The notes beneath the pieces are model-generated. The model did no database searches. It was not told where the DNA came from and was given only the letters and a program-made list of their open reading frames with translations. The translations under genes and the position numbers were made by a program. A DNA stretch of 64,000 nucleotides from a virus, in IMG/VR virus record IMGVR_UViG_3300020186_000396, positions 1-64,000 of that record, one strand, 5' to 3'. The first letter of the stretch is position 1, and every line of letters begins with the position of its first letter. Positions 40,163-48,424 of the stretch are shown piece after piece.

Positions 40163-40726
40163 ATGAAGATTCGCAATTTACTTCCGTTTTTATTTCCACT
40201 CGTTCTCCTGTCTTCCGGATGCTCTCCGTCGAAGGTAGTCACCCCGCCAGTTGCGGCCCCGATACCGGCAGCAAGTCCGGTTAAACCTGCATTTGTTCCA
40301 CCAACTGGCTGGAAAACTGTTAGCGGTAAAGGTTTTGCTTTTGCTGTTCCAAAAACAGTTAGCGAGGTCAAAGGCGCACCAGGCGAAGAGTTTGCTAAGT
40401 TTGCTGCCAAATCTGAGGATAATAATTTTCTATTGGGATTTGATTACAAAGATAATATCAAAACAGTTAATCGAATGTCAAAGCAGATTATGGAATCTTT
40501 AGCTGATATCGATGCTGAGGTTCAACAAATCAAACAGGTAGAGGTGGACGAATATGATGGAGCAGTGTTTCTAGCCGTGCACGGCAACCATGTGTTTATG
40601 GTATATGTTTTTGTTAAAGATCAAATAGGGTATCAAATTTCATGCGGCACTCCGGATAAATCTGAAGCTCAGAAAATGGTCGATGCCTGTGAGGCCATCG
40701 TCGATACTTTCAAATTTACTAAATGA
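40163..40726 (+). CDS. Lipoprotein of unknown function
   Basis: 187 residues. Signal peptide LLPFLFPLVLLSSGC with lipobox SSGC (Cys20), then a Pro/Ala linker and a globular domain beginning GWKTVSGKGFAFAVPKTV and including FLAVHGNHVFMVYVFVKDQ. This domain resembles the small alpha/beta lipoproteins often annotated as unknown in Gram-negative bacteria. Overlaps the next gene by ATGA. Confidence 0.75.
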   Translation: MKIRNLLPFLFPLVLLSSGCSPSKVVTPPVAAPIPAASPVKPAFVPPTGWKTVSGKGFAFAVPKTVSEVKGAPGEEFAKFAAKSEDNNFLLGFDYKDNIKTVNRMSKQIMESLADIDAEVQQIKQVEVDEYDGAVFLAVHGNHVFMVYVFVKDQIGYQISCGTPDKSEAQKMVDACEAIVDTFKFTK

Positions 40727-41457
40727 AAATTCGGCAAGGTATTTTACTAGCGGCAGGAACAGGTTCACGCCTGCACCCATTAACGCTAACAATGAACAAA
40801 CATATGATTCCGGTCTACGACCGTCATATGATAGAGTACCCTATCGAAACGCTTCGTCAGCTTGGTTGTGAGACAGTCACGATCGTTATAGGCGGGGACC
40901 AAATAGGATTTGGTCAAATCGTATCCTTCCTAAAGGATGGCGAACAATTTGGAATGAAATTCAATTATGTTTATCAGATGAAGCCTTCTGGTATTGCTCA
41001 GGCCATTAATCTTTGCGAGGACTACATTAAAGATGATAAGTTCGCAGTCATTCTTGGCGACAACATATATGAAAAGAAAATCAACTTCACCAATCCTAAG
41101 CCTGGCGCTCAGATCGTTTTGTGTCAGCACCCAGAGATCAATCGCTTTGGAGTCGCTTCTATTTTAAACGGCTCGATCGTTAACATTGTGGAAAAGCCAC
41201 AAATTATTGATGAAACGTTAGATAATTTTGCAATCACTGGCCTTTACATATTTGATCAAAACTACTTTTCTTTTTATCCTCAGTTGAAACCATCATCTAG
41301 AGGTGAATATGAAATAACGGACATGATGAAAATTTACCATCGAGACAAAGACCTTTACTATACAATAAGTAATGGGTGGTGGTCTGATACCGGTACATTT
41401 GAATCTATACAGTCAGTTAGCAATAGAATCAGAGAAAAAATCATTTTAGCCAAATGA
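40723..41457 (+). CDS. Glucose-1-phosphate thymidylyltransferase-like (RmlA family)
   Basis: 244 residues. GILLAAGTGSRLHPLTLTMN is the nucleotide-binding loop, MIPVYDRHMIEYPIETL the next helix, AVILGDNIYEKK the metal site and WWSDTGTFESI the sugar-binding end. Standard RmlA is about 290 residues; the C-terminal allosteric part is missing here, as in many capsule-locus versions. The product would be a dTDP- or similar nucleoside-diphosphate sugar. Confidence 0.88.
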   Translation: MKIRQGILLAAGTGSRLHPLTLTMNKHMIPVYDRHMIEYPIETLRQLGCETVTIVIGGDQIGFGQIVSFLKDGEQFGMKFNYVYQMKPSGIAQAINLCEDYIKDDKFAVILGDNIYEKKINFTNPKPGAQIVLCQHPEINRFGVASILNGSIVNIVEKPQIIDETLDNFAITGLYIFDQNYFSFYPQLKPSSRGEYEITDMMKIYHRDKDLYYTISNGWWSDTGTFESIQSVSNRIREKIILAK

Positions 41458-41472
41458 TTTGAACTGGATCGA

Positions 41473-41478
41473 TATACG
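41473..41478 (+). promoter_or_regulatory. TATA box 12 nt before start of 41485 gene
   Basis: GATATAC with TATA at 41473, then GATATGT and ATG 41485. No Shine-Dalgarno. Matches the box at 37837 exactly in sequence and spacing. Confidence 0.35.
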
Positions 41479-41484
41479 ATATGT

Positions 41485-42360
41485 ATGCGAACAGTTGTCA
41501 TAGGAAAAGGTTTCATTGAGTCTCATATAAGTGCATCTGACTTTGGGCAGCGGCCGGGGTACAAAGCTTGCGACTATAGATTCGAGCCCTCTAAAGAGAG
41601 CATCGAACGCTTCATAGATAAAGCCAAGCCTGACGTAGTCATCAACTGTTTAGGTAAAACAGGACGACCTAACGTCGACTGGTGTGAGACTCATAAGGAT
41701 GATACGATGATCGCGAATGTGACGATCCCGACGCTTTTAGCTGAGGTCACGCATCGTCACGGAATACAGCTCGTCCATATCGGTTCGGGTTGTATTTTTT
41801 ACGGACTGTCTCCTAACGCAGGAGACCCAATGGACCGAGACTTTAGAGGCGATCCTGGCTGGAAAGAAACTGATTTTGCAAATTCTAAATCTTATTATTC
41901 GAAATCAAAATATTCGTGTGATTTAGCAATCTCGGATTTTGATAACGTTTGCATTTTGCGCATCAGGATGCCAGTCTCTGCTAGTTTCGTACCACGCAAT
42001 TATATCACTAAAATATTAGGGTACTCCTCTATTATTGGAGCTTCAAACTCCGTTACATTTATGGATGATTTCGTCAAAGCTGCGGCGTGGACGATTGACA
42101 AGTCGAAACGAGGGGTTTACCATGTTACCAACCCAGATCCCGTTACTCCGATGGATTTCCTGTCGGAATACCAGAAGTACGTACCTGGGCACACATATAG
42201 CGTGATTAATGAGAAGCAGCTCGATGCGCTCACTATAGCCCCAAGGTCTAATTGTATAATTGATAGCTCAAAAATCATCGGTGAAGGTTTACGACTATCA
42301 TCCTCAAAAGATCTAATTGAGGATTACATGAAACGTTTCGTTACATCAATGGAGCATTAA
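41485..42360 (+). CDS. RmlD-like sugar-nucleotide reductase/epimerase (SDR)
   Basis: 291 residues. VVIGKGFIESHI is a worn-down nucleotide loop. KPDVVINCLGKTGRPNVDWCE matches the RmlD pattern (NCAAYTAVDKAE-like), LVHIGSGCIFYG the Ser of the triad, and YYSKSKYSCD the Tyr-x-x-x-Lys. Likely a 4-keto reductase that completes a deoxysugar begun by the RmlA-like neighbour. It is the last glycan gene of the island. Confidence 0.8.
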   Translation: MRTVVIGKGFIESHISASDFGQRPGYKACDYRFEPSKESIERFIDKAKPDVVINCLGKTGRPNVDWCETHKDDTMIANVTIPTLLAEVTHRHGIQLVHIGSGCIFYGLSPNAGDPMDRDFRGDPGWKETDFANSKSYYSKSKYSCDLAISDFDNVCILRIRMPVSASFVPRNYITKILGYSSIIGASNSVTFMDDFVKAAAWTIDKSKRGVYHVTNPDPVTPMDFLSEYQKYVPGHTYSVINEKQLDALTIAPRSNCIIDSSKIIGEGLRLSSSKDLIEDYMKRFVTSMEH

Positions 42361-42639
42361 ATGGCTAGCGAAAAGCTCTCTATACCTCTTACTGCAACGC
42401 AGGACCGCAATGGTAAAAAGTATTACATGGGACGCGTTCAATTTCCGGGGACACTGAATCTCCGACGTGGTGCCGTGTTCTGGGTGTTCACCAGTGAGTC
42501 AGGTCAGGAAGAAATCCAGATCGGTGTCATGGACAAGAAGAAGGACAAAGAGCGTCAAGCCAAACGCTTAGAGAGAGAAGCTGTCTCGGGTGAATCTGCG
42601 CCAGATGTCTCTAGACGTGGTAACCAAGGTAATTACTAA
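42361..42639 (+). CDS. Small unknown protein with basic tail
   Basis: 92 residues, ATG immediately after the previous stop. Residues 1-60 look like a small beta fold (YYMGRVQFPGTLNLRRGAVF). The tail is highly charged (KKKDKERQAKRLERE). Possibly nucleic-acid or DNA-protein binding by charge. Family unknown. Confidence 0.55.
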   Translation: MASEKLSIPLTATQDRNGKKYYMGRVQFPGTLNLRRGAVFWVFTSESGQEEIQIGVMDKKKDKERQAKRLEREAVSGESAPDVSRRGNQGNY

Positions 42640-42962
42640 TGAAACATTTCGAAAACTTATGGGATGACGCCGAAAAAATAAAAGGTCCGTCTGATCGAGA
42701 TGAAATTTCGGCTAAAATCAAAAAGTTACTTGATACTTACACTGGTATACATAGAAGCGGTGGAGGTACTCATATCGGCTACCCTGTTGGCTTCACAGAA
42801 GCTGCTAAACAGAAAGCAATGGGCGACATATTGTTTCTGCTTGCAAACCTATCTGCAATGGACACGATAGACGTCTACAAAGCCTTATCAGAGGCAATTG
42901 AACGCGCCGATATTAGATCTCTAGGTGTTCCTGATGAAAAACATAAAAGTATTGATTCTTAG
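42639..42962 (+). CDS. Small unknown helical protein
   Basis: 107 residues, one-base overlap with the previous stop (TAATG). A GGGTHIGYPVGFTEAAK loop is the only marked feature. The rest is helical. Function unknown. Its end overlaps the secreted metalloprotease gene by 29 bases. Confidence 0.55.
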   Translation: MKHFENLWDDAEKIKGPSDRDEISAKIKKLLDTYTGIHRSGGGTHIGYPVGFTEAAKQKAMGDILFLLANLSAMDTIDVYKALSEAIERADIRSLGVPDEKHKSIDS

Positions 42963-43626
42963 CGCTATTTATTCTGCTGTCATGACTTTTGGCCACGAGG
43001 CCATCGCAAACCCACCAATTGCGTTACCGCTGGCTTCCGAGAAGCTAGGTAAACCTATTCAGCTGTCAGGGTGCCCTGGTTTGCGCGTTGTGGAGTGGCG
43101 AGCCAGTCAAGAGTGGTCGTACACGTCGCAGAGTGACGATGGCGTAAAGGTTATGGAGAAAGCGTGCCAAACCACATTGGTGCGCTATCCAGAATTTCTG
43201 CGTTCTAAAAAATTAGAATTCAAACAGGAATCATTCTCTGTCGATATGGCTCTTATTCCAGCCAACACTATTGGTGATGGTAAAGAGTCACGAAACATGA
43301 ATGACGTTAACGGTCGATTTCAAATCGTACAGCCTAATTGCTGTTCGTGGGGAATTTATGATTCCCAATTATCGTTCCTATTTCTTCGTAATGACCCCAT
43401 CTCAATTCATGGTGGGAAGAGCGTTACGAACAAGTATTTCGTCAGAACGTTCTTTCACGAGTTGGGGCACGTGCTGAATCACAAGTGGCACGTCAAAGAA
43501 CGTTATTTTCCTAACAATCCGTCAGAGGACGAGAAGCTCGTTGAAGAGTGGGTTTCGTACCTTGGGATTACGTTCGCCACCGAATCTTCATCTGAAGATT
43601 GGATGATGAAAAAACGTAGCCAATGA
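42934..43626 (+). CDS. Secreted zinc metalloprotease (HExxH)
   Basis: 230 residues from ATG 42934. Signal peptide MKNIKVLILSAIYSAVMTFG, probable cleavage after AIA (near 25). FFHELGHVLNHKW carries HExxH plus a downstream His, and EEWVSYLG may give a third Glu ligand. Several Cys residues (GCPG, NCCSW) fit an oxidising location. It is probably exported to the periplasm or outside to cut host envelope proteins (inference). Overlaps the next small gene by ATGA. Confidence 0.82.
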   Translation: MKNIKVLILSAIYSAVMTFGHEAIANPPIALPLASEKLGKPIQLSGCPGLRVVEWRASQEWSYTSQSDDGVKVMEKACQTTLVRYPEFLRSKKLEFKQESFSVDMALIPANTIGDGKESRNMNDVNGRFQIVQPNCCSWGIYDSQLSFLFLRNDPISIHGGKSVTNKYFVRTFFHELGHVLNHKWHVKERYFPNNPSEDEKLVEEWVSYLGITFATESSSEDWMMKKRSQ

Positions 43627-43775
43627 AACATTACGCTAAACGGAATCGGCACATTTGTTATAACATGCGTTACAACAGTTACACGGCTTGGGTCGCTTAT
43701 CAAACGGCGGAAGAACACCAGCCAGTGGGCACTTATGTTGGTTTGTACCGCTGCTTCCGCAGCGGCAAACATTAG
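43623..43775 (+). CDS. 50-residue basic protein
   Basis: Short ORF starting MKHYAKRNRHICYNMRYNS and ending FRSGKH, overlapping the protease gene by ATGA. Tyr, His and Arg rich. Unknown. It ends just before element copy E, and its stop lies close to the former stop of the Dps-like gene on the other strand. Confidence 0.45.
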   Translation: MKHYAKRNRHICYNMRYNSYTAWVAYQTAEEHQPVGTYVGLYRCFRSGKH

Positions 43776-43802
43776 CTACATCGAGTAGCTTTTTGGTTTT
43801 AT

Positions 43803-43993
43803 TTTTCTCCAAAAAGAATACCCCTCCCCTTACGAGATAGAGTTTATAATTGCGATGCCTGCGGCATCGCCATCGATAGAGATATTAATGCAGCAATAAA
43901 TGTTAGAAGGCTCGGTACGAGCCTTGCGATATCCGGAGAAATAAATTCGCCGGATACTTTCAGAAGCCTCGCCCTTTAGGGCGAGGTAGTTCA
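43803..43993 (+). mobile_element. Miniature tnpB-family element, copy E (191 bp)
   Basis: Abuts TTAT (43799-43802). Only about 28 bases of the left end remain (TTTTCTCCAAAAAGAATACC...), joined directly to the 3' part of tnpB. The retained part encodes RDRVYNCDACGIAIDRD (zinc finger second half and RuvC-III) and the complete right end. The deletion differs from that in copies D and F. The right end lies against the Dps-like gene and supplies its stop codon. Confidence 0.85.
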
Positions 43994-44443
43994 CTTTTCT
44001 TCATGCAACGTTCGTTTTAGATGGTAACAGGCGCTTTCGCGATTGTTTGCGATGCCCATGATCATATCATCCAGACCGTCTGTCATTTCTTTTTCATGTT
44101 CTTCTTTGAGAATACTGAAGAAATTTTTAGAATACGCCAAGAATTTTTCTTCTAAAGCTAGCGATTTGGAAACGATATTATCGTCATCATCCATTGAGGT
44201 AAGTACCTGATATTGTAATTCTATTTGTGCTTTCGTATCAAGGCACTCATCTCCGAATAGGCTTACGAACTTTTCTGACGCTTCATCTGCATCGTGTTCA
44301 GCTGATTTGTACAGCTTCTCAAACATTAAATGTAGTGCGTAGAAATTTGGGCCTGATGCAATCCAATGATGCTGCTGATGTAAAAAATACAACGCCCTGA
44401 GATACGAAACATAAATACCAATAGATTTATTGAGTTTTTCCAT
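43991..44443 (-). CDS. Dps/ferritin-like protein, C terminus changed by element E
   Basis: 150 residues. LRALYFLHQQHHWIASGPNF, followed by YALHLMFEKLYKSAEHDADE, is the Dps signature (HWxxxGPNF...H..FE..Y......D), with the ferroxidase His, Asp and Glu. The helical bundle length fits Dps. The last codons now read HEEK then TGA, where the stop is made by the terminal TTCA of element E. Without the element the frame would continue IKPKSYSM. Dps proteins bind iron and protect DNA. Confidence 0.8.
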   Translation of the reverse strand: MEKLNKSIGIYVSYLRALYFLHQQHHWIASGPNFYALHLMFEKLYKSAEHDADEASEKFVSLFGDECLDTKAQIELQYQVLTSMDDDDNIVSKSLALEEKFLAYSKNFFSILKEEHEKEMTDGLDDMIMGIANNRESACYHLKRTLHEEK

Positions 44444-45069
44444 TATAGCTCGCCATTCAAAAATTCTTCTACACCGCGCTCATTTACATTCAGTATTATT
44501 GGCTTGTCTTGATGCCCAACCAGACAGCAATGTTGATTGTATTTAATCGTGTCGGAGTAATTTTCTGAGCTGATTACGAATCCGAATCTGCCGTTGTACT
44601 CCGCTGCCCAGTTTATATCATCTCGTTCGTGAGCTAGCGTAATTTCAGTTTTTTGTTTTTCCCAATTTTTAATGGTGGGTAAAACCGCTCCACCAACGAT
44701 TGTGTATTTGGTCATCGCAGAAAATGTAACGGTTGCTGAAATGTATTTTTCTTTCAGCCATTGAATCGTTTCAAATGCTTCTGGATTGAAACCACAAGCA
44801 TCGGCGTACATCAAATCTTTGTACGAATACACATACACATATTTTTCGGAAAGCGTTCTAGCTAATGCAGTTTTCAACTGCATATCAGCGGTGCTTCCGG
44901 TTCTGGCCATCCCGCCGAGTAATATGCAAAGATCATGCTCTTTGGTGTTTTCTAACACATAATCCGGATCGTTAAAGAATCCGGTTACAACTGACATCTT
45001 TCCATTAAGCTTATTGACATCGAATGACTTCATAAAGCATTGATGCTTTAAATATTCATCTATCGACAC
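44443..45069 (-). CDS. Unknown protein
   Basis: 208 residues from GTG 45069. DLCILLGGMARTGSTADMQL is glycine-rich and could be a phosphate-binding loop. YVYVYSYKDLMYADACGFNP and RFGFVISSENYSD follow. The alternating strand-helix pattern suggests a Rossmann-like or NTPase-like fold, but no established motif was found. It overlaps the Dps-like gene by one base. Confidence 0.55.
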   Translation of the reverse strand: MSIDEYLKHQCFMKSFDVNKLNGKMSVVTGFFNDPDYVLENTKEHDLCILLGGMARTGSTADMQLKTALARTLSEKYVYVYSYKDLMYADACGFNPEAFETIQWLKEKYISATVTFSAMTKYTIVGGAVLPTIKNWEKQKTEITLAHERDDINWAAEYNGRFGFVISSENYSDTIKYNQHCCLVGHQDKPIILNVNERGVEEFLNGEL

Positions 45070-45520
45070 CGACGATGTCTGAGGTTTTTTCCTAAAAGCT
45101 TTAGGTCCAAACCCGGCGTCCGGTAGCCTAGTAGGCCTGTTGAGATTTTGCAGGGCCGTTTACGGCGGATTAAAGCGGTGTTTCAAACAAGACCATCACG
45201 TAGCCCGTTGGTTTCTAAATGCAATGAACCGACGATGTTATTGTGAAAGTCGAGATCGACATCAGGATCGATTCGGTTTACAACACTCGACATTTATCCT
45301 GAAAACCTATAGGAAAGATATACAGGAGAGAGATCTCTCTGATATAAGAGATCTCTGAGATCCTCTCTCTGTACCTCTCTCGCTTTCTCTTTCGTACCTC
45401 AGAGAAAGCTCCGCGATTTCGCCCCGCCCTGTCGGGGTTTTCTTTTTGGCGTTTAATGCCTTTCAACCATTTTGTCGAGATCGTCACCGACAACACATAA
45501 AATCTTTTCGAGAGCTAACT
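45070..45520 (+). other. 450-base gene-free region with structured segment
   Basis: No convincing gene. 45321-45361 is built of repeated AGAGATCTCT palindromes with a GATATAAG inside. 45386-45410 forms a stem (CTTTCTCT / AGAGAAAG). A terminator follows at 45422. A short structured RNA of about 90 bases starting near 45350 and ending at the terminator is possible. The left part (45070-45300) shows GCCGTTTACGGCGG-type small hairpins only. A 72-codon open frame at 45140 is judged accidental. Confidence 0.4.
45422..45447 (+). terminator. Rho-independent terminator
   Basis: Stem CCCCG / CGGGG with loop CCCTGT, followed by TTTTCTTTTT. It closes the structured segment upstream of the HU-like gene. 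Confidence 0.7.
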
Positions 45521-45832
45521 GTGAAATCGATCAATTTTGGAAACAATCGTGAAGATCTTGCCCGACTCATTGCGAAACACTTTCCAATTCAGATTAAAAG
45601 CATCGACTCGATTGTTACCAGGATTCATGAGCAATATCCTACCGTTGACCGTTCAGTGATCTCGACTGTGGTGGCTTCATTTTTTACCGTGCTACGCACA
45701 GAACTTTTGGACGGAAAGCTTATTAACTTCGTTAAGTATTTGCCCTCGATGGGCATTTTCGTTTACGAAAGAAACAATGCTTTGGTTATAAAACCGAAAC
45801 TTAAAACTCCCGAATCGCTGAAGGCAAAATGA
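45521..45832 (+). CDS. HU/IHF-like DNA-binding protein 1
   Basis: 103 residues from GTG 45521; the frame is open upstream but that part lies over the terminator. NREDLARLIAKHF, TVDRSVISTVVASFFTVLRT and INFVKYLPSMGIFVYERNNA follow the HU order of two helices then a beta region, ending in VIKPKLKTPESLKAK. The central beta-arm RNPxTG is not conserved. It probably binds or bends DNA. Another HU-like gene lies at 47284. Confidence 0.65.
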   Translation: MKSINFGNNREDLARLIAKHFPIQIKSIDSIVTRIHEQYPTVDRSVISTVVASFFTVLRTELLDGKLINFVKYLPSMGIFVYERNNALVIKPKLKTPESLKAK

Positions 45833-46176
45833 AAGAATTAGAACTCGATCTAATCGACGATATTGAAGACGACCTTAACGACGATCTCGGCGACGATACG
45901 GAAGAACCTGATCTGTTAGAAAACAACGTTGATTTCACTGCGGAGTTACAGGATACGTTTTCAACGAATCTTTGTGACGTCATTATAACGTTTCGATATC
46001 TTGGTGTGTTTAAAGCCCGAGCAATTGCGTGCATGAAAGAACTCGCGCAACGTCGGGCAAATGGCGATACGTTTGAATTTGAGGAATACATTCAGACTCA
46101 GATGAAAACGATGCCGAATATAAACGCCGCCATTCCGAAATATTCTTTGCCGCTTAGCGGATTGTTTAAGAAATGA
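45829..46176 (+). CDS. Acidic unknown protein
   Basis: 115 residues, ATGA overlap with the HU-like gene. The first 35 residues are almost all Asp, Glu and Leu (LDLIDDIEDDLNDDLGDD). The rest is helical (CDVIITFRYLGVFKARAIACM). It may partner with the basic neighbour. Family unknown. Confidence 0.55.
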   Translation: MKELELDLIDDIEDDLNDDLGDDTEEPDLLENNVDFTAELQDTFSTNLCDVIITFRYLGVFKARAIACMKELAQRRANGDTFEFEEYIQTQMKTMPNINAAIPKYSLPLSGLFKK

Positions 46177-46664
46177 ATCAACTTCAAGTCGAAATCATTC
46201 GACGCGTATTTCATGATTTTGGAATATCGATCGTCAATGCTAAACCGATTCACGATTTGGTGATGAACGACGAAACTCTTTGCAAGTTTACATTGCCGCT
46301 GGAGGTAGACGGAACTCCTACTCAAAAACTTATATGGTCCGCGCAGTTAGAGGTTGCGGGCACTTTGGTGCGAGTCATAATGTCAGATGTGTCAGATGAC
46401 GACTTTTGTGAGATTGTTCTTGCATTGTCTGCGACAGACCTGCCACTATATGGGATTCGACTTTCCAACGATCCGGAAGATGAAGGCATCTTTAGTGTGC
46501 GGGCGGGGAATGAATGGGTTCCGGTAACGATTGGGATTCAGGCTAGCGTACTGAGCGGAATCGAAGGGCTCGACTCAATCGCAATGAATTGGAAGCCCTG
46601 CGAAAACACAGAAGATTTACACGAAGCACTTATAAGTTTAATGAACGAGGGAGATGCGGAATGA
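46173..46664 (+). CDS. Unknown protein
   Basis: 163 residues, ATGA overlap with the previous gene. Probable alpha/beta fold (QVEIIRRVFHDFGISIVN, LVRVIMSDVSDDDFCEIV, GNEWVPVTIGIQ). No motif. It overlaps the next gene by 4 bases. Confidence 0.55.
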   Translation: MNQLQVEIIRRVFHDFGISIVNAKPIHDLVMNDETLCKFTLPLEVDGTPTQKLIWSAQLEVAGTLVRVIMSDVSDDDFCEIVLALSATDLPLYGIRLSNDPEDEGIFSVRAGNEWVPVTIGIQASVLSGIEGLDSIAMNWKPCENTEDLHEALISLMNEGDAE

Positions 46665-47119
46665 GGGGAAAAAGCGTTGATATTGATTTCATTTCCGTCT
46701 TCGTTGAAGAATGTGTTGCCAAAGAGATGGCAACTCCCTCAGATATTGCTTCTGAGGCCAAGATTCGAATCAACAACATTGATCACGAGATTCGACGTAT
46801 CGAGACGCTTAAGAACGAGCGCTCTAAACTGGTCGACGTGGTCAACAGCTTCGATTCTGTTGATGAGGAAGCTGAGGACGAAAACAGCGTGTTTGCCACC
46901 GATGACTGCCTCTCAGACGACTTCACCAACCAGATTGCCAAATACATCGGCGCGAACCTAGCGGGCGTTTCGATCAAGCAGATCCTCCTTCAGTTCGGCG
47001 GAGACTCTCTGAAAGAGCAGATCTTTTTCTCCGTCAAGAAGCTGGCCGAGAGCGGGCTGACTGTTAGGAACACAGATCGGAATTTCGTTCCTGGTCCTAA
47101 ATGGAAGATGTCCGCGTAG
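46661..47119 (+). CDS. Unknown protein with coiled coil
   Basis: 152 residues from ATG 46661. The upstream in-frame start at 46589 is not needed. Residues 35-65 (AKIRINNIDHEIRRIETLK) form a coiled coil, followed by an acidic link and a C-terminal domain (FTNQIAKYIGANLAGVSIKQ). The base composition here is higher in GC than its neighbours. Unknown function. Confidence 0.55.
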   Translation: MRGKSVDIDFISVFVEECVAKEMATPSDIASEAKIRINNIDHEIRRIETLKNERSKLVDVVNSFDSVDEEAEDENSVFATDDCLSDDFTNQIAKYIGANLAGVSIKQILLQFGGDSLKEQIFFSVKKLAESGLTVRNTDRNFVPGPKWKMSA

Positions 47120-47123
47120 ACGG

Positions 47124-47129
47124 TATATG
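47124..47129 (+). promoter_or_regulatory. TATA box 12 nt before start of 47136 gene
   Basis: GGTATATG with TATA at 47124, then TTACGT and ATG 47136. No Shine-Dalgarno. Confidence 0.3.
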
Positions 47130-47135
47130 TTACGT

Positions 47136-47300
47136 ATGCTTCCAGATAATATTGACGAACAGATAGCGAAGTTACGTAAACGCAGAAGCGAGCTTGTTAA
47201 ACAGATTTGGGATATTGAGAGCGATATCATTTGTTTGAGAGAAATTAAGCTGAAGCACGCAGAAGTCGAACGACTCAAAGGCGATGTCGAGCAAAAATAA
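47136..47300 (+). CDS. 54-residue coiled-coil protein
   Basis: Starts MLPDNIDEQIAKLRKRRSE and ends HAEVERLKGDVEQK. Heptad-like Leu/Ile spacing over most of its length suggests a single long coiled coil. Overlaps the HU-like gene by 17 bases. It has the TATA-12-ATG arrangement. Unknown function. Confidence 0.5.
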   Translation: MLPDNIDEQIAKLRKRRSELVKQIWDIESDIICLREIKLKHAEVERLKGDVEQK

Positions 47301-47625
47301 AGCCTATGCCAAACTTATTAAACGTTTAGTAAGTATTGATAAGGATAAGTTTTGCCGAATGCTTGCTGCTAAAACTAATGTACCGTTTGATCATGTGTAT
47401 GCGATTGTGAATCTATTGCTGGACGAAATGCAGAGAGAGTTTAGGAACGCACATTCTGTGAATGTTGTTAACTTTGGTAAATTCGAACTGATTCAACAGA
47501 AACCTAAAAAGATACTAAATATCAATACTGGTGCTCACCAAGTTGTCGAGCGCACGAAGCGATTGAAGTTTGTACTAGATCGCGCTCTTTCTTCTTTTAT
47601 TTCTAAATTCGTAGATATGGAGTGA
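47284..47625 (+). CDS. HU/IHF-like DNA-binding protein 2
   Basis: 113 residues. KDKFCRMLAAKTNVPFDHVY, VNLLLDEMQREF and VNVVNFGKFELIQQKPKKIL follow the HU/IHF pattern including the conserved FGxF turn. TGAHQVVERTKRLKFVLDRAL covers the beta-arm return and last helix; the usual RNP tip is replaced by NINTG. It should bind DNA as a dimer, perhaps with the other HU-like protein. Overlaps the next gene by ATGA. Confidence 0.8.
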   Translation: MSSKNKAYAKLIKRLVSIDKDKFCRMLAAKTNVPFDHVYAIVNLLLDEMQREFRNAHSVNVVNFGKFELIQQKPKKILNINTGAHQVVERTKRLKFVLDRALSSFISKFVDME

Positions 47626-47627
47626 AC

Positions 47628-48059
47628 ATGGGACGTCGCGGACCTCGTCAAGTAGTTTTTGTTTGTAGCGCTGTTCTGAATAACAAGCTCGTCAGTGAAA
47701 TGATTGAGCAGGAGACCTCAGATGAGGCGACAAAGCGTTTTGTTGCTAAGCACAACAGTAACCCCGAATCGGTATTAGGACCATTCTATCGCAAGCGTAC
47801 TGGCGTTCTATTGAACAATCAGGCTCAGGTTCGTTTTACAGGGAAGTCTCGCACTGCCGTATTTAACGAATGGTATGTAAAAGCGATGATTTTGGAGCTT
47901 CCGGAAGATTGCGTCTGGGTTTTCTTTGATGCCCGCGTTGACGGTAAGAAGCAGCCGAAACCGCAGTCTTTCATTATGAAAACTGAGGAAATCACCTTCC
48001 TTACTCAGGATGAGGAACTTAAATATAAAGCGATGATTACCGGACAAGTTTCCGTCTAA
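47628..48059 (+). CDS. Unknown protein
   Basis: 143 residues from ATG 47628 (MGRRGPRQVVFVCSAVLNN); an in-frame ATG at 47622 is also available. Possible ferredoxin-like or RNA-binding shape, but no motif found. Its stop overlaps the next ATG (TAATG). Confidence 0.55.
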   Translation: MGRRGPRQVVFVCSAVLNNKLVSEMIEQETSDEATKRFVAKHNSNPESVLGPFYRKRTGVLLNNQAQVRFTGKSRTAVFNEWYVKAMILELPEDCVWVFFDARVDGKKQPKPQSFIMKTEEITFLTQDEELKYKAMITGQVSV

Positions 48060-48424
48060 TGGAAGATATTATGAATAAAACCTTACTTAAAAAAGCGGAA
48101 TCAATTCTTGAGGATCGCAAAACAAAGATTCTGTCCAAAACAAACATCAGTCTCGATATAGATATTGAAGGTGATGAGACAGACGAGATTCAGGGTAAAA
48201 ATATTGCGTTGGTAAACAATCATATTCTTACACGAGATAAAGAGCGATTACACAAGATTGAAAGGGCGCTTACAAAGATCAAGGGCGGCACATTTGGAGA
48301 TTGTGAAGACTGCGAAGAACCAATTGAGGAAAAAAGGCTTTTAGCCAATCCTGAATTTAGTATTTGTATCTCTTGCGCATCCATGATCGAATTGAGAGCC
48401 AAGAGGTCAAGAGGGCATAATTGA
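48059..48424 (+). CDS. DksA/TraR-type zinc-finger protein
   Basis: 121 residues. A helical coiled-coil N-terminal part is followed by the C4 zinc finger FGDCEDCEEPIEEKRLLANP and SICISC, which is the DksA/TraR signature. These proteins enter the RNA polymerase secondary channel and alter transcription start. A phage copy could redirect host transcription. An alternative ATG is at 48071. Ends with a TTGA overlap with the next gene. Confidence 0.9.
   Translation: MEDIMNKTLLKKAESILEDRKTKILSKTNISLDIDIEGDETDEIQGKNIALVNNHILTRDKERLHKIERALTKIKGGTFGDCEDCEEPIEEKRLLANPEFSICISCASMIELRAKRSRGHN

Noticed and set aside
45140-45358. 72-codon open frame in the gap before the HU-like gene
   Set aside because: No ribosome-binding site, no motif, crosses the AGAGATCTCT palindromes, and its composition does not look coded.
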